A stretch of DNA of 64,000 nucleotides from Mastigocoleus testarum BC008 (GCF_001456025.1 NZ_LMTZ01000035.1:115181-179180), one strand, 5' to 3'. Shown: positions 26,768-37,650, counted from the first letter of the stretch. The notes: generated by a model from the letters alone, not told the origin. A program made the numbers and translations.

Positions 26768-26792
26768 AGAGACGTAGTAATTCTACGTCTCT
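26768..26792. terminator. Bidirectional terminator between deacetylase and gltB
   Basis: Perfect 10-bp stem AGAGACGTAG / CTACGTCTCT with a TAATT loop. On the plus strand TTAGTTTTTT follows; on the minus strand TTTT follows. The hairpin lies about 20 bp beyond the gltB stop codon, between convergent genes, so it could end both transcripts. It also belongs to the GTAGAGACG dispersed repeat type. Confidence 0.75.
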
Positions 26793-26810
26793 CTTAGTTT
26801 TTTAGCTACT

Positions 26811-29800
26811 TTACACAGAACTTAACTGTTTGACTTTTTGAGGATTTACTTCTGGTCTTTCAGCTTCGGAAGGCGGAACCAAAAGCCAGAACTTGGGTAA
26901 GTACTCTTGCCAATTTTGCAAAATTTTCTTGGCTTTGGCGGAGTTTGTTCGATTGCAATGGGCTTGAATTAAATCTTTGAGTTGCTTTTCACCTGCAGCG
27001 GTAATTACCTTTTGAACTTTGACATTATCTTGATTGACTAATTCAGGGAAATTGCCATCCTCATCTAGAAAATATGCTAAACCACCAGTCATTCCTGCAG
27101 CAACATTACGTCCAACCTTACCTAGAACCACAACTACACCACCAGTCATATATTCGCAACAATGATCCCCGGCTCCTTCAATTACAGCTGTTCCTTTAGA
27201 ATTTCGTACAGCGAACCTTTCTCCTGCTAGACCTTGAGCAAATAACATACCACCGGTAGCCCCGTAAATACAGGTATTGCCGATAATTACATTTTGTGAG
27301 GGATCATAAGTGACATCAACTGGAGGATTAATAATTATTTCACCACCATTCATACCTTTACCAACATAATCGTTGGCTTCACCCTCGAGAGTAAGAATCA
27401 TTCCCGGAAGATTAAAAGCACCAAAGCTTTGACCCGCACTACCTTTGAAGTTCAAATTAATTTCTCCTTCAAAGCCATCGTTCCCATACTTCGCTGCGAT
27501 TACTCCTGCTAAACGAGTACCAACAGTTCGATCAGTATTAACTAGAACAAATGATTTGGTGACGCTAGATTGATTTTGAATTGCAGCTTGAATATCTGCG
27601 TCCTTGAGTAGTTTATCATCTAATACATCACCGTTACTATGTACTTCTTCGTGCTTTAACCAGCTACGATCAGCTTTAGTTTCAGGTAACTGTAATAAAC
27701 AGTTAAGGTTAAGGGATTGGGTCTTGGTTAACTCAACTTCCGAACGAGGTACCAATAAATCTGCACGTCCGACGATTTCTGTGAGAGAACGGTAACCAAA
27801 TTTTGCAAGTAAAGAACGAACTTCTTCAGCAATAAAGTAAAAGAAGTTAACAACTTGTTCGGGAAGTCCAGGGAAACGCTTGCGTAATTCTTCTTTCTGG
27901 GAAGCTACACCCACAGGACAATTATTGGTATGGCAAATCCGCGCCATAATACACCCTTCAGCAATCATGGCGATGGAACCAAAACCGAATTCTTCTGCGC
28001 CCATTAAAGCACCCATTAACACGTCCCAACCGCTCTTAAGACCACCATCAACCCGCAAAATTACTCGATCGCGCAAATTGTTTTCCATTAGAACGCGATG
28101 TACTTCCGTTAGTCCCAATTCCCAAGGAGAACCAGCGTGTTTAATTGAACTTAAGGGCGAAGCACCTGTTCCACCATCGTGACCGGAAATTTGGATAATA
28201 TCGGCGTTTGCTTTCGCAACCCCAGCAGCAATTGTCCCAATACCAATTTCTGCTACTAACTTCACCGAGACTTTGGCTTGGGGATTAATTTGATGCAAGT
28301 CGAAAATTAACTGTGCTAAATCTTCAATGGAATAAATGTCATGGTGGGGAGGTGGTGAAATCAGCGTTACACCCGGCTTAGAGCGCCGCAACATGGCAAT
28401 GTAAGGGCTGACTTTTCTACCTGGTAACTGTCCTCCCTCTCCTGGCTTAGCACCTTGAGCAATTTTAATCTCAATTTGCTGGGCGCTCATTAGGTACTCT
28501 GGGGTAACACCAAAACGTCCCGAAGCAACTTGTTTAATGGCACTGCAAGCTCGATCTCCATTCCGTAGACCGTTTAAATGGGGTAATGTGGGGGAGTTTC
28601 CAGAATCATCCACATCATCTAAAACTTTAAAACGTACCGGGTCTTCACCACCTTCCCCAGAATTAGATTTACCGCCAATTCGATTCATAGCGATCGCTAA
28701 AGTCTCATGGGCTTCTCTTGAAAGTGCCCCTAAAGACATTCCACCCGTACAGAAGCGACGTAGAATTTCACTCACCGGTTCAACTTCTTCCAAAGGAATA
28801 GAATCTCGATCGCTTTGGAAATCTAGTAAATCCCGCAAAGCAGTAATCTTTCTATTCTGTAAAGATTGTTTATAAACGCTGTAATGGTCGTAATCTTTCG
28901 TGGCGACAGCTTTATGTAGCATTTTTGCCATTTCTGGATTGTTCATGTGATATTCACCACCACGACGATATTGAACAAAACCCAGATTTTCTAATTTTTT
29001 CAGACTTAGTTCGGGGAAAGCCTTACGATGAAAACTCAATACTTCTTGGGCTAAGTCACTAATACTTAAACCTCCGATCCGTGAAGTCGTACCCCGAAAG
29101 CCCATTGCTAACAAATCTTCTCCAATACCAATAGCTTCAAAAATTTGTGCTCCTTGATAGCTGGAAAGTAGTGATATTCCCATTTTTGAAAGAATTTTGA
29201 GTAATCCAGCCTCGATAGCCTGACGATAGTTACTCAAAGATTCTTCCAAACTTAAAGTCGGTACTTTACCACGTTCCATAAATTGTTGGGTTTTTGGATC
29301 TTCCCACCAATTTCGAACTGTATCTAATGCCATGTAGGGACAAATCGCTGCTGCACCGTAGCCAATCAAGCAAGCAAAATGATGGGTACTCCAACATTGA
29401 GCTGTATCAACAACTAAAGATACCTGCATTCGTAGTCTTTCCCTAATTAAGTGATGGTGCACTGCACCTGCAGCTAGTAGGGGTGGAATATAAGTACGAT
29501 CGGCATCAATAGCACATTTTTGCTCGACACGCTCTGTGAGGATAAGTACTTTACTTCCTGAGCGTACTGCTTCTGCTGCTTTCGCTTGCAACGATTCAAC
29601 TGCTTTTTGTAAGCCTTGGGGACCGTCAGTAATATCAAATAATGTTGACAGTTCTACTGTTGTAAAATCTGAATTCTTAATTGCTTCTAACTCAATTTCT
29701 GAAATTACTGGTGACTCTAACTTAATTCTGCGGGCGTATTCTGGTTTTGGAGCCAGTAAATTGCCCCTTTCACCAATTTCTACTTTTAATGACATCACCA

Positions 29801-31520
29801 GCTTTTCCCGTAGTGGGTCGATGGCTGGATTAGTTACCTGAGCAAATCTTTGCTTGAAATAGTCATATAGTAAGTGAGGTTTTTCTGATAATACCGCTAG
29901 GGGAATATCGTCACCCATGCAGAAAGTAGGCTCCTTAGCATTTGTAGCCATTTCTTGGATCGTCATTTCCACATCTTCTGTGGTGTATCCAAAGGCAAAT
30001 TGATTTCTCAGTAAAGTTTTTCGGTCGATATTGGGATGTAATGTTCCTCGACTACCGTTACCATTACCATTACCATTACCATTGCCATTATTTTTGTGTT
30101 TACTTTCAACTAAGCCATTAAGATCTTGGCGATATTGACTCAACCATTCCCTGTAGGGGTATTTCTGAGCTATGCGCTGTTTGATTTGCCAATTTTTTAA
30201 AATTTCCTGGGTTTCTAAATCTACCGCGATCGTGCGTCCCGGTCCAAGTCTTCCTTTTTCAACAATTTCGGACTCTGGAAAGTTTGCAACGCCGGCTTCT
30301 GAAGCAACAACGATATAGTCATCTTTGGTGATGCAGTAACGAGCTGGTCTTAAACCGTTACGATCTAGGGCTGCTCCAACTTTTCGTCCATCACTGAAGA
30401 CTAGTAAAGCTGGACCATCCCAAGCTTCTTGCATCCCACTGTAGTATTCGTAAAAATCAACAATTTCTGGATAATCTTTCAATTCCGGCTGATTTTGATA
30501 AGCTTCCGGCACCATGATCATCAAAGCTTCCAAGGGACTACGTCCGGAACGCACTAAAACTTCGAATACATTATCTAAAGTTGCGGAATCACTATTTTCC
30601 ATCCGCACAAAAGGTCTCAGTTCATTTAAACGCTCTTCCCAAACAGGATGATTGAGTGTTGTATCTCTTGCCATCATCCAGTTTACGTTACCCACCAAAG
30701 TATTTATTTCACCATTATGTCCCAATAAACGCATTGGTTGGGCAAGTGGCCATTTAGGCAAAGTATTAGTACTGAAACGACGGTGGTAAACTGCAAAAGC
30801 AGTTATATATTGTGGATCTTTTAGATCGGCATAGAATTCTGCCAATACAGCAGAACGAACCATACCTTTGTAAATAATTGTTCGACTTGACAGCGAACAA
30901 ACATAGAAGTCTGTTAAAGATTCTTGATTTAAACTGCGAATTTCTTTGACAACGCGACCGCGAGTAATGTATAGCTGCCTTTCTAGGTCATCGCCGCTTT
31001 TGTCATTACTTAATAAAAAAACTTGTTCTATTTGGGGTTGGTTTTCTTTTGCTTGTACTCCCAAAACTTGAGGGTCGACAGGTACAGTTCGCCAACCCAA
31101 AACAGTTAATTTCTCTTCCGATGCAACTGTTTCAAAAGTTGTTTTTGCTATTTGTGCTGCTTGTTTGTCGGTTGGGAGAAATATCATTCCTACCGCAACT
31201 TTGCTCAAGTCTTGTGGAAGTTTTATGTTATCTGCGGTTAAATTAGTTTGGAACAAGTCCCAGGGGATAGCAGTCAATATGCCTGCCCCATCACCAGAAT
31301 CCCGATCTGCACTACAACCCCCACGGTGTTCTAAGCAGGTTAACCCAGCCAAAGCTTTTAGCAATACTCCATGGCTGGCTTGATTTCGACGATGGGCAAT
31401 AAAGCCTACACCACAGGCATCCCTTTCCTCCACTAACCACCTTTGTCCCTGGCTGTTACTTTCGGAGGAATTATTGATAAATGCCATATTTTGTTCTTGA
31501 TTGTTTTGTTTGTTTTTCAT
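26811..31520 (-). CDS. gltB: Glutamate synthase, large subunit (ferredoxin-type likely)
   Basis: 1569 residues. Makes two glutamates from glutamine and 2-oxoglutarate in the GS-GOGAT cycle, the main ammonium assimilation route. Order: N-terminal glutamine amidotransferase with nucleophile Cys36 ([14 protein letters not shown]) after a propeptide; a linker with Asn-Gly repeats (about 475-490); the FMN/synthase domain ([48 protein letters not shown]); the 3Fe-4S cluster cysteines 1190, 1196 and 1201 ([12 protein letters not shown]); and the beta-helix glycine-rich C-terminal domain. No small-subunit gene lies next to it, which fits the ferredoxin-dependent form (also called glsF); the ferredoxin loop was not verified. 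ATG at 31520 follows AGGG; a second ATG at 31487 is possible. Confidence 0.96.
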   Translation of the reverse strand: MKNKQNNQEQNMAFINNSSESNSQGQRWLVEERDACGVGFIAHRRNQASHGVLLKALAGLTCLEHRGGCSADRDSGDGAGILTAIPWDLFQTNLTADNIKLPQDLSKVAVGMIFLPTDKQAAQIAKTTFETVASEEKLTVLGWRTVPVDPQVLGVQAKENQPQIEQVFLLSNDKSGDDLERQLYITRGRVVKEIRSLNQESLTDFYVCSLSSRTIIYKGMVRSAVLAEFYADLKDPQYITAFAVYHRRFSTNTLPKWPLAQPMRLLGHNGEINTLVGNVNWMMARDTTLNHPVWEERLNELRPFVRMENSDSATLDNVFEVLVRSGRSPLEALMIMVPEAYQNQPELKDYPEIVDFYEYYSGMQEAWDGPALLVFSDGRKVGAALDRNGLRPARYCITKDDYIVVASEAGVANFPESEIVEKGRLGPGRTIAVDLETQEILKNWQIKQRIAQKYPYREWLSQYRQDLNGLVESKHKNNGNGNGNGNGNGSRGTLHPNIDRKTLLRNQFAFGYTTEDVEMTIQEMATNAKEPTFCMGDDIPLAVLSEKPHLLYDYFKQRFAQVTNPAIDPLREKLVMSLKVEIGERGNLLAPKPEYARRIKLESPVISEIELEAIKNSDFTTVELSTLFDITDGPQGLQKAVESLQAKAAEAVRSGSKVLILTERVEQKCAIDADRTYIPPLLAAGAVHHHLIRERLRMQVSLVVDTAQCWSTHHFACLIGYGAAAICPYMALDTVRNWWEDPKTQQFMERGKVPTLSLEESLSNYRQAIEAGLLKILSKMGISLLSSYQGAQIFEAIGIGEDLLAMGFRGTTSRIGGLSISDLAQEVLSFHRKAFPELSLKKLENLGFVQYRRGGEYHMNNPEMAKMLHKAVATKDYDHYSVYKQSLQNRKITALRDLLDFQSDRDSIPLEEVEPVSEILRRFCTGGMSLGALSREAHETLAIAMNRIGGKSNSGEGGEDPVRFKVLDDVDDSGNSPTLPHLNGLRNGDRACSAIKQVASGRFGVTPEYLMSAQQIEIKIAQGAKPGEGGQLPGRKVSPYIAMLRRSKPGVTLISPPPHHDIYSIEDLAQLIFDLHQINPQAKVSVKLVAEIGIGTIAAGVAKANADIIQISGHDGGTGASPLSSIKHAGSPWELGLTEVHRVLMENNLRDRVILRVDGGLKSGWDVLMGALMGAEEFGFGSIAMIAEGCIMARICHTNNCPVGVASQKEELRKRFPGLPEQVVNFFYFIAEEVRSLLAKFGYRSLTEIVGRADLLVPRSEVELTKTQSLNLNCLLQLPETKADRSWLKHEEVHSNGDVLDDKLLKDADIQAAIQNQSSVTKSFVLVNTDRTVGTRLAGVIAAKYGNDGFEGEINLNFKGSAGQSFGAFNLPGMILTLEGEANDYVGKGMNGGEIIINPPVDVTYDPSQNVIIGNTCIYGATGGMLFAQGLAGERFAVRNSKGTAVIEGAGDHCCEYMTGGVVVVLGKVGRNVAAGMTGGLAYFLDEDGNFPELVNQDNVKVQKVITAAGEKQLKDLIQAHCNRTNSAKAKKILQNWQEYLPKFWLLVPPSEAERPEVNPQKVKQLSSV

Positions 31521-32497
31521 AAACTATACCCTGAGATTTTGAGTCGTTATTTTTACCACTCCGCAGTAAATTTGAAATTTGTTAATTATGATTTAGGAGA
31601 TACATTGCAATGACTGCATGAGCGCAATTAAAAAAAAGAAAAAAAATTACCTCGGGTATCATCATCTTGTTCTACCCGCGTTAATATCTATAAATTGAAA
31701 AAATTATACTGGGTTAAATGAGTTACAGCTTATCCTGATGAGCTTATACAAACAGTTTAATATTTTTGAAGGTGTCTATTATCTCAATTCATCGTTTTAG
31801 ACAAATTTAGACAAAAAAGTTAGCTCGGCTCCAACTTTCAATTCAATACTTCATTAAGATTCTCAATCTCAGTGAGAGTAATTAGAATTAAAGACTTTAC
31901 CGACCTTCAATTTGTATACATTTTGTTTAAGTGTTTCTGCACTAAAATCAGCGCATTACAAATCAGCGTATTACACTATATGGCCATTTGACAATTCCAA
32001 AACTTCACTTGTTCGCACATAAGCCGTTTCAGTTAATGCTGCTACCATTTTCACCTCACTTAAGTAGCAAATAATCCTAAGACTAAGCTATCAATATTGA
32101 GTTCTATTTTTTTCTGCAATTATTTGCAGCAAGTTGACTGTTAGTTAGTAAGAAGTTTCACATAAATTTTCAGTATTTATGTCAAAAAAAAACTTGTTTA
32201 AATGTTTGCAAAAGGATGTTTAACTATATATACCTTATCATGCCAGACTTTAAAACCCATCTTACATTTTATTCCACCAACAAAAAATTTTAATTTTATA
32301 CCTTCATAGTGCGAGGGAAGTTGTAAGTAAAAACTTCATCATTTCATGACTTTTAAATTTCGACTGCTAAAAAAGAATCTGAATTGCATGTTTCCTGGAG
32401 AAGAGGGATAAAAATAAGTCTCGACGATCATTTTGCTGAAAATGATACTTGTAAACCAAAACTTCGCAGATACCTAAAAAATAGTTTTTAAGAGTGA
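31521..32497. other. Divergent spacer upstream of gltB
   Basis: About 980 bp without a gene between divergent gltB and the phosphodiester glycosidase-like gene. A hairpin CGGGTA (31653-31658) / TACCCG (31673-31678) and a 15-bp tandem duplication (31946-31975) stand out. I looked for a GTA-N8-TAC NtcA site and did not find a clear one. Confidence 0.5.
31946..31975 (+). repeat. 15-bp tandem duplication
   Basis: AAATCAGCGCATTAC followed directly by AAATCAGCGTATTAC, 14 of 15 bases identical. Confidence 0.85.
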
Positions 32498-34648
32498 ATG
32501 AAAATCATGGTAGAAAAAGTCAATAACTACTTGTTTTTATCAATCTGTAACATCACGAATAGTTGTAATTATAAGCGTTTTAAGGATTCTTTGTCTTTAC
32601 TGCTTTTGTTTGGACTATTCTTCTTTACTAACCATTCTGTTGCATCAGCAAATTCAACCTCTGGACTAAAATTATCTTCTGAAAGAAATTCTCATTCCAT
32701 AGTTAATCGCGGGGGTGTAGTTGCTTCAGGTTATCAAATTATTCTTAATGGAAAGAAATTTTCTGGAGCTTGGTTGCAACGTCAGGGAAACAAAAAATCA
32801 ACACTTACTTATCTTAGTGATGGAGCGCTGAAGCAAATTTTTGGGATAGATTTATTAAATAGTCAACAGCCAGCTAGACAACCTATTCAGTGGTTTTCTT
32901 CATTTAAACAGCCTTTTATTCTATCTGGTTGGCTAACAACAGGATATAGATATTTAGATATTACAAGTTTAGCTGCAAGTAAAGGGTGGCAAATAAAAAA
33001 TAATGGCAGCACTTTAAGTATATATACTCGAACAGCAAATATTAAAAATATTCTTCAGGGAAAGCGAGGAGACATTGAACAGGTAATAGTGGATTTGGAT
33101 CGCCCGACACCTTGGCAAATCAGACAAGAAGCACCCAGAAAAAGAAAGCCACGTCCTCAGCTTCCTAAACTTGAGAATCCTAAAATTGAGAATCCTAAAC
33201 TTAAAAATCCTGAACTCAAAAACCCCAAACTTAAAACTCCTAAACTCACAAATTCCACGCCTAAAACTCAAAAAAATCAACCGAAACTCCCCCCACTAAA
33301 TCGAGATTGGACAATTACTCTACACGGAAATGCTAATCCTCGTTTGCTAAAACGCTACGCGCCTCGTCCAGTATTATCATCAGCTTTACAGTTAAATTCT
33401 TCTCAAGAAAATCTCAACCCAGTTTCTTCAAGTTCTGACGACATCAACATCAACGCTCCTGAACCACTAATTAAACAAATAGAAGTCGTTAAGAACCAAA
33501 CCTTAATTCGTTTGAGCGTACCATTTGGTTACGAACCCCGGGTTAGTAGCGTGGGTAATCCTAATCGTTTAATTATTGATGTCAGACCAGATGCAATGGT
33601 AGCCCGAGATATAACTTGGGCTCCAGGATTGCTTTGGCGACAACAATTTGTTAACTTAGCCACAGAAAGCTTTGCTGTTAGATGGTTAGAAGTAAATCCC
33701 CGTTCTTTTAACATTCAGCTTAGACCGATTTGGTCTAATCCCAGCACCCTTGTAGGCACAGCACCATTAATTAAAACTGCCCAAAACTATGTTGCTGCGG
33801 CTGCTATTAATGGAGGTTTCTTTAATCGCAAAAATCGCTTACCTCTAGGTGCAATTAGACAAAATGGACAGTGGTTATCAAGTCCTATTCTTAATAGAGG
33901 TGCGATCGCGTGGAATGATTCCGGACAATTTTATATGGGTCGCTTGAGTTTAAGGGAAACTTTAATCGCTCCAAATCAACAAAAATTAACTATTTCTACC
34001 CTTAATAGTGGCTATGTGCAAACAGGAATTGCCCGCTATACGCCAGTTTGGGGATTGGCATATATACCTTTAACAGACAACGAAGTGGTTTTAGTTGTCC
34101 GTAAAAACCGAATTTTTAGCAAGTTACAAACAAACAAAGCAGGGGAGCAATCTATTCCCATTCCTAGAGATGGTTATTTAATTACTTCTCGTGGCGCAGG
34201 TAACAATCAACTCCTGAATTTGACTGTGGGTTCTGTTTTGCGTATTGCTAGTTCGAGTTTTCCTGTTGAATTTAATCGTTATCCGCATATTCTCGGAGCT
34301 GGGCCACTACTGTTGCAAAATCGTCGCATTGTGCTAGATGCAACTCGGGAAAACTTCAGTAAAGCTTTTGCAAGACAAAAAGCTGTTCGTAGTGCTATTT
34401 GTACTACTGCATCTGGTCGCTTAATAATTGCTGCAGTACACAATCGTGTAGGTGGTAAAGGTCCAACGTTAGCAGAACATGCCCAGTTAATGCAGCGAAT
34501 GGGGTGTATCAATGCTTTAAATTTGGATGGGGGTAGTTCAACTAGTCTTTACCTTGGAGGTCAATTAGTTGACCGTTCTCCTAATACCGCAGCAAGGGTA
34601 CACAACGGAATTGGAATTTTTCTCCAACCAACTAGTAAAAGCAAGTAA
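32498..34648 (+). CDS. Secreted phosphodiester glycosidase (NAGPA-like) domain protein
   Basis: 716 residues. A hydrophobic signal segment lies at about 30-47 (LSLLLLFGLFFFTNHSVASA), so the protein is exported. Residues 60-205 form an N-terminal extracytoplasmic part; 215-255 is a Pro/Lys/Asn-rich spacer with repeated LKNP/LENP pentads; about 325-370 has an AMIN-like look (VKNQTLIRLSVPFGYEPRVSSVGNPNRLIIDV). The C-terminal third matches the phosphodiester glycosidase family (AAAINGGFFNRKNRLPLGAI, NRYPHILGAGPLLLQNRRIV, CTTASGRLIIAAVHNR, CINALNLDGGSSTSLYLGGQLV). Such enzymes cleave sugar phosphodiesters; the natural substrate here is unknown but likely cell-wall or surface glycans. Start ATG at 32498; another ATG two codons downstream is equally possible. 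Confidence 0.88.
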   Translation: MKIMVEKVNNYLFLSICNITNSCNYKRFKDSLSLLLLFGLFFFTNHSVASANSTSGLKLSSERNSHSIVNRGGVVASGYQIILNGKKFSGAWLQRQGNKKSTLTYLSDGALKQIFGIDLLNSQQPARQPIQWFSSFKQPFILSGWLTTGYRYLDITSLAASKGWQIKNNGSTLSIYTRTANIKNILQGKRGDIEQVIVDLDRPTPWQIRQEAPRKRKPRPQLPKLENPKIENPKLKNPELKNPKLKTPKLTNSTPKTQKNQPKLPPLNRDWTITLHGNANPRLLKRYAPRPVLSSALQLNSSQENLNPVSSSSDDININAPEPLIKQIEVVKNQTLIRLSVPFGYEPRVSSVGNPNRLIIDVRPDAMVARDITWAPGLLWRQQFVNLATESFAVRWLEVNPRSFNIQLRPIWSNPSTLVGTAPLIKTAQNYVAAAAINGGFFNRKNRLPLGAIRQNGQWLSSPILNRGAIAWNDSGQFYMGRLSLRETLIAPNQQKLTISTLNSGYVQTGIARYTPVWGLAYIPLTDNEVVLVVRKNRIFSKLQTNKAGEQSIPIPRDGYLITSRGAGNNQLLNLTVGSVLRIASSSFPVEFNRYPHILGAGPLLLQNRRIVLDATRENFSKAFARQKAVRSAICTTASGRLIIAAVHNRVGGKGPTLAEHAQLMQRMGCINALNLDGGSSTSLYLGGQLVDRSPNTAARVHNGIGIFLQPTSKSK
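33166..33261 (+). repeat. 15-bp coding repeats giving LKNPK-like pentads
   Basis: About six tandem 15-bp units inside the phosphodiester glycosidase-like gene, encoding LENPK, IENPK, LKNPE, LKNPK, LKTPK and LTNST. They make a basic, proline-rich spacer, a plausible wall-spanning or polymer-binding linker. Confidence 0.8.
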
Positions 34649-34986
34649 ATAGAAAGCTAAGTAGGGTTATATTCACAGTTGCTTGTAGTGAAGATAGAAT
34701 CGATCTCCCAAGCCAAGAAAAGCAAATAAATGCTTGGTATAATTGTTGACCTGCAATTTCAAGTTTAATGAAGTTAAGATTGATTTTGACTTTTGCTTAA
34801 TAAAGAGTTGATGTAGATTTTCAGATGGGCAAAGTTATTTAATACACTGGCCTGCGAGTTTTTGTTATGTTTGGCAAGGGTGCTACGAATTGCTGATTTC
34901 CACGGTTGCAAAATTACGGCATATTTTCCATCAATGGTTAAGGTCACCAACCGATTTATCCTGCTTACCAACAAAAAGAGGTAATT
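34649..34986. other. Spacer before the cupin gene
   Basis: 338 bp, no gene seen. A minus-strand frame (34774-35190) overlaps the cupin gene and is judged non-coding. AAGAGG at 34976-34981 is a candidate ribosome binding site for the cupin ATG. Confidence 0.5.
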
Positions 34987-35406
34987 ATGTCTCAATTCCA
35001 AGAAGCTACAGAAGTTGAATCCTTGACATTTCCTCCTGCTGTTACTCCTAGAGGTGTTGCTGCTACGGAGTTGCGTCCCTGGGGTTCTTTCACAGTTCTG
35101 GAAGAAGGTCGCGGATACAAGATCAAGCGTATTGAGGTTAAACCCGGACATCGTTTGAGCCTGCAGATGCATCATCATCGTAGCGAGCACTGGATTGTTG
35201 TATCCGGCACAGCAAAAGTAGTTTGTGGCTCAGAAGAAATTCTGTTAAGCAACAATCAATCAACCTATGTTCCACAGTGTACAGAACATCGCTTGGAAAA
35301 TCCTGGCGTTATTCCTTTAGTACTTATTGAAGTTCAAAATGGCGAATATTTAGGAGAAGACGATATTATTCGCTTCCAAGACGATTACTCTCGTACAAAT
35401 AGCTAG
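34987..35406 (+). CDS. Cupin-fold mannose-6-phosphate isomerase type II-like protein
   Basis: 139 residues, one cupin domain. The motif LRPWGSFTVLEEGRGYKIKRIEVKPGHRLSLQMHHHRSEHWIVVSGTAKVV is that of the isomerase half of bifunctional ManC/XanB proteins, with metal ligands in QMHHHRSEHW and later PQCTEHRLENPG. It would interconvert mannose-6-phosphate and fructose-6-phosphate for sugar nucleotide synthesis, but here the guanylyltransferase half is absent, as in many stand-alone cyanobacterial versions. Start ATG at 34987. The 30-residue N-terminal extension is polar. Single gene. Confidence 0.9.
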   Translation: MSQFQEATEVESLTFPPAVTPRGVAATELRPWGSFTVLEEGRGYKIKRIEVKPGHRLSLQMHHHRSEHWIVVSGTAKVVCGSEEILLSNNQSTYVPQCTEHRLENPGVIPLVLIEVQNGEYLGEDDIIRFQDDYSRTNS

Positions 35407-35602
35407 AATCTTCGCCGTATTTGGTGAAACTCACCGAGCTTTTATTAAACAAGCATTCCTGTCGCGTCTACCTTTGGGAGAACTCACACCGTTTTCATAG
35501 GGGAAGACGCGAGTATTCACCCCAAATTCTGGTAAATTTTTACTTTAAGTTTGGCTATATTTTTATTTAATATATAGATTACCAACCAAAATTCTTGTGT
35601 TT

Positions 35603-35635
35603 ACCCCATCTGTAAGATATTAGAGATGGGGTTTT
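35603..35635 (+). terminator. Rho-independent terminator-like hairpin
   Basis: CCCCATCT (35604-35611) and AGATGGGG (35624-35631) pair perfectly, with a 12-nt loop and a TTTT run after. It would end the cupin transcript. It stops only 23 bp before the next start codon, so the next gene needs a promoter inside this region or read-through control. Confidence 0.7.
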
Positions 35636-35657
35636 AAATATTAAAATAACGGAATCA

Positions 35658-35984
35658 ATGATTCATATTTCTCAATCCGCAGCTAATGAAATTGAACGGT
35701 TAAAATCAAAACGTTCTCAATCCGAGCTTTTATTTAGACTATCTGTCAAACAAGGTGGCTGTTCTGGCTTATTCTATGATTTATCTTTTATTTCAAACCA
35801 CAATCTAGAAGATGTCATTTATGAATCACAAGGAATTAAAGTTGCTATAGATGCAGGTAGCTTGAAATATGTCGAGGGACTAAAACTAGATTACGCTGAG
35901 GATTTAATGGGTGGGGGATTCCGTTTTCAAAATCCTCAAGCTGTTTCTAGCTGTGGTTGTGGTAATTCCTTCTCTCAAGAATAA
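35658..35984 (+). CDS. Iron-sulfur cluster assembly accessory protein (IscA/SufA/HesB family)
   Basis: 108 residues, usual A-type carrier size. The three ligand cysteines are present: GGCSGL near residue 36 and SCGCG near the C-terminus. The start MIHISQSAANEIERL and the core LLFRLSVKQGGCSGL, VEGLKLDYAEDLMGGGFRFQNP are typical. It carries or hands over Fe-S clusters to target enzymes; which member of the family (SufA, IscA or HesB-like) cannot be decided. Preceded by a terminator-like hairpin and followed by the str cluster. Confidence 0.94.
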   Translation: MIHISQSAANEIERLKSKRSQSELLFRLSVKQGGCSGLFYDLSFISNHNLEDVIYESQGIKVAIDAGSLKYVEGLKLDYAEDLMGGGFRFQNPQAVSSCGCGNSFSQE

Positions 35985-36148
35985 ATAAAAATTTTTTAGT
36001 TATTAGCCAAAGTTATCAGGCGAATATTATTATCTACCAAATATATTTTCAGAAATTTAGTTTTCTTGCTTGCAGCTTCTGACATCATTGTGCAATCAAA
36101 TTTGTGGTCGTTGAAGCAAGCTTGAAAATTTTGCATCTAAAATTATGT

Positions 36149-36178
36149 TTGACAGCCACCAATGGCAAACTGTATAAT
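36149..36178 (+). promoter_or_regulatory. Near-consensus sigma-70 promoter of rpsL
   Basis: TTGACA at 36149-36154 and TATAAT at 36173-36178, both perfect consensus, spaced 18 bp. Transcription would start about 36185, giving a leader of roughly 43 nt before the rpsL ATG at 36228. This fits a strong promoter for the str cluster. Confidence 0.85.
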
Positions 36179-36227
36179 ATCGATTTGTTAAAACTAAGAT
36201 TAAACGCAGCTTCATGGGCTGTAACTC

Positions 36228-36602
36228 ATGCCAACCATACAGCAGCTAATTAGAAACGAACGCGAACTGGCGCGCCAAAAGACTAAATCGCCAGCTCTGA
36301 AAAGATGCCCCCAACGTCGGGGAGTGTGCACCAGGGTATATACAACAACCCCGAAGAAACCTAACTCAGCACTACGTAAAGTAGCAAGGGTAAGGTTAAC
36401 TTCTGGATTTGAGGTAACAGCTTATATCCCAGGGATTGGACACAACTTACAAGAACACTCGGTTGTCATGATTCGTGGCGGTAGGGTAAAAGATTTACCT
36501 GGTGTACGGTATCACATTATCCGCGGCACTTTAGATACGGCGGGAGTAAAAGATCGCAAACAAGGTCGTTCCAAATATGGGACAAAACGTCCTAAGGGAT
36601 AA
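36228..36602 (+). CDS. rpsL: 30S ribosomal protein S12
   Basis: 124 residues, complete. S12 sits at the decoding centre of the 30S subunit. The conserved loops [18 protein letters not shown] and [18 protein letters not shown] are intact, with lysines at the two positions where changes give streptomycin resistance in other bacteria, so a sensitive type is expected. First gene of the str cluster. The gap to rpsG is large (531 bp). Confidence 0.98.
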   Translation: MPTIQQLIRNERELARQKTKSPALKRCPQRRGVCTRVYTTTPKKPNSALRKVARVRLTSGFEVTAYIPGIGHNLQEHSVVMIRGGRVKDLPGVRYHIIRGTLDTAGVKDRKQGRSKYGTKRPKG

Positions 36603-37133
36603 ATGCAATTTCCTATTGTGCTTACCCCATGAATCGCCAAAAGTGTCAGATGAATCTAAAACAAATTGACCCGAATAAGGCTTTCTGAGCGGCAATAGTC
36701 CATGCAAGGGCTTACGCCGCTCTAATTTGCTAATGATTTCCAGTTGGCTAATTTCCTAGAAACAGATGATTTCCTGCAGATAAACTCTTTTTAAGTCTGT
36801 GATTAACATTGAGTGTTTTGAATGGGAAATGCTTATCCGAACAGTTAACAAGTATTACTGATGATAAGCATTAATTTTGAGAGTTATTTACAATTCTCTA
36901 CTTATTCGAAGGGCGAAGATATCACAAATAAGGTATATAATGTTGTCGCCTTATATGTCCAGTAAAAGACAACAGTAGGAAGTAGCACTGCTTTCGGAAA
37001 AGCCAAAATTAAGAAAAGAGTGAAAAGCCTGATTCGTCGAATAGTAAGCTTATTTCGATGGTTTGCGCTAACAAATTCTCAATTCTTAGATATCATATAA
37101 TCTCGTTGCCAAACATAAATTTAAGAGTTAATT
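36603..37133. other. 531-bp spacer inside the str cluster
   Basis: Unusually long gap between rpsL and rpsG. It holds a hairpin GAGCGGC (36687-36693) / GCCGCTC (36716-36722) and a perfect -10 box TATAAT (36936-36941) without a clear -35. It may contain a second promoter or a leader bound by S7 (autoregulation is known in Escherichia coli; here only inference). No gene seen. Confidence 0.55.
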
Positions 37134-37604
37134 ATGTCTCGTCGTGGTGTTATTCAAAGACGTCCAGTTCCTCCTGACTCAGTATATAACAGTCGTTTAG
37201 TCAGCATGATGATTCGACGAATTATGCGTCATGGGAAAAAATCACTGGCTGCAAGACTTGTTTATGATGCGATGAAAACAATTGAGCAGAGAACAGGAAA
37301 CGATCCATTGGAAACATTTGAAAGAGCAGTTCAAAATGTTACTCCTTTGGTAGAAGTTAAAGCTCGACGGGTTGGTGGTGCAACTTACCAAGTACCAATG
37401 GAAGTTCGTTCCGATCGAGGTACAACATTGGCACTCCGTTGGCTTGTAAGATTCTCTCGGGAACGTCCCGGCAAAACAATGGCGAATAGGTTAGCCAATG
37501 AATTAATGGATGCAGCTAACGAAACTGGTAATGCTATTCGTAAACGGGAAGAAACACATCGAATGGCAGAAGCGAATAAGGCTTTTGCCCACTATCGTTA
37601 CTAA
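37134..37604 (+). CDS. rpsG: 30S ribosomal protein S7
   Basis: 156 residues, full length. S7 nucleates assembly of the 30S head by binding 16S r[50 protein letters not shown] and the C-terminal [19 protein letters not shown] are family hallmarks. Start ATG at 37134. Downstream, a 162-bp spacer with TTAACTG-type repeats separates it from fusA. Confidence 0.98.
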   Translation: MSRRGVIQRRPVPPDSVYNSRLVSMMIRRIMRHGKKSLAARLVYDAMKTIEQRTGNDPLETFERAVQNVTPLVEVKARRVGGATYQVPMEVRSDRGTTLALRWLVRFSRERPGKTMANRLANELMDAANETGNAIRKREETHRMAEANKAFAHYRY

Positions 37605-37611
37605 TTATGAA

Positions 37612-37650
37612 CAGTTAACTGTTAACCAATTGACAGTTAACTGATAATTG
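37612..37650 (+). repeat. CAGTTAACTG-type repeats between rpsG and fusA
   Basis: Two CAGTTAACTG palindromes (37612-37621, 37634-37643) flanking AACCAATTGA, related to the TTAACTG array at 15.3 kb. The repeat sits between two genes that are normally co-transcribed. Confidence 0.8.

Noticed and set aside
34774..35190. 138-codon minus-strand frame
   Set aside because: Mostly antisense to the cupin gene, which has clear family motifs.
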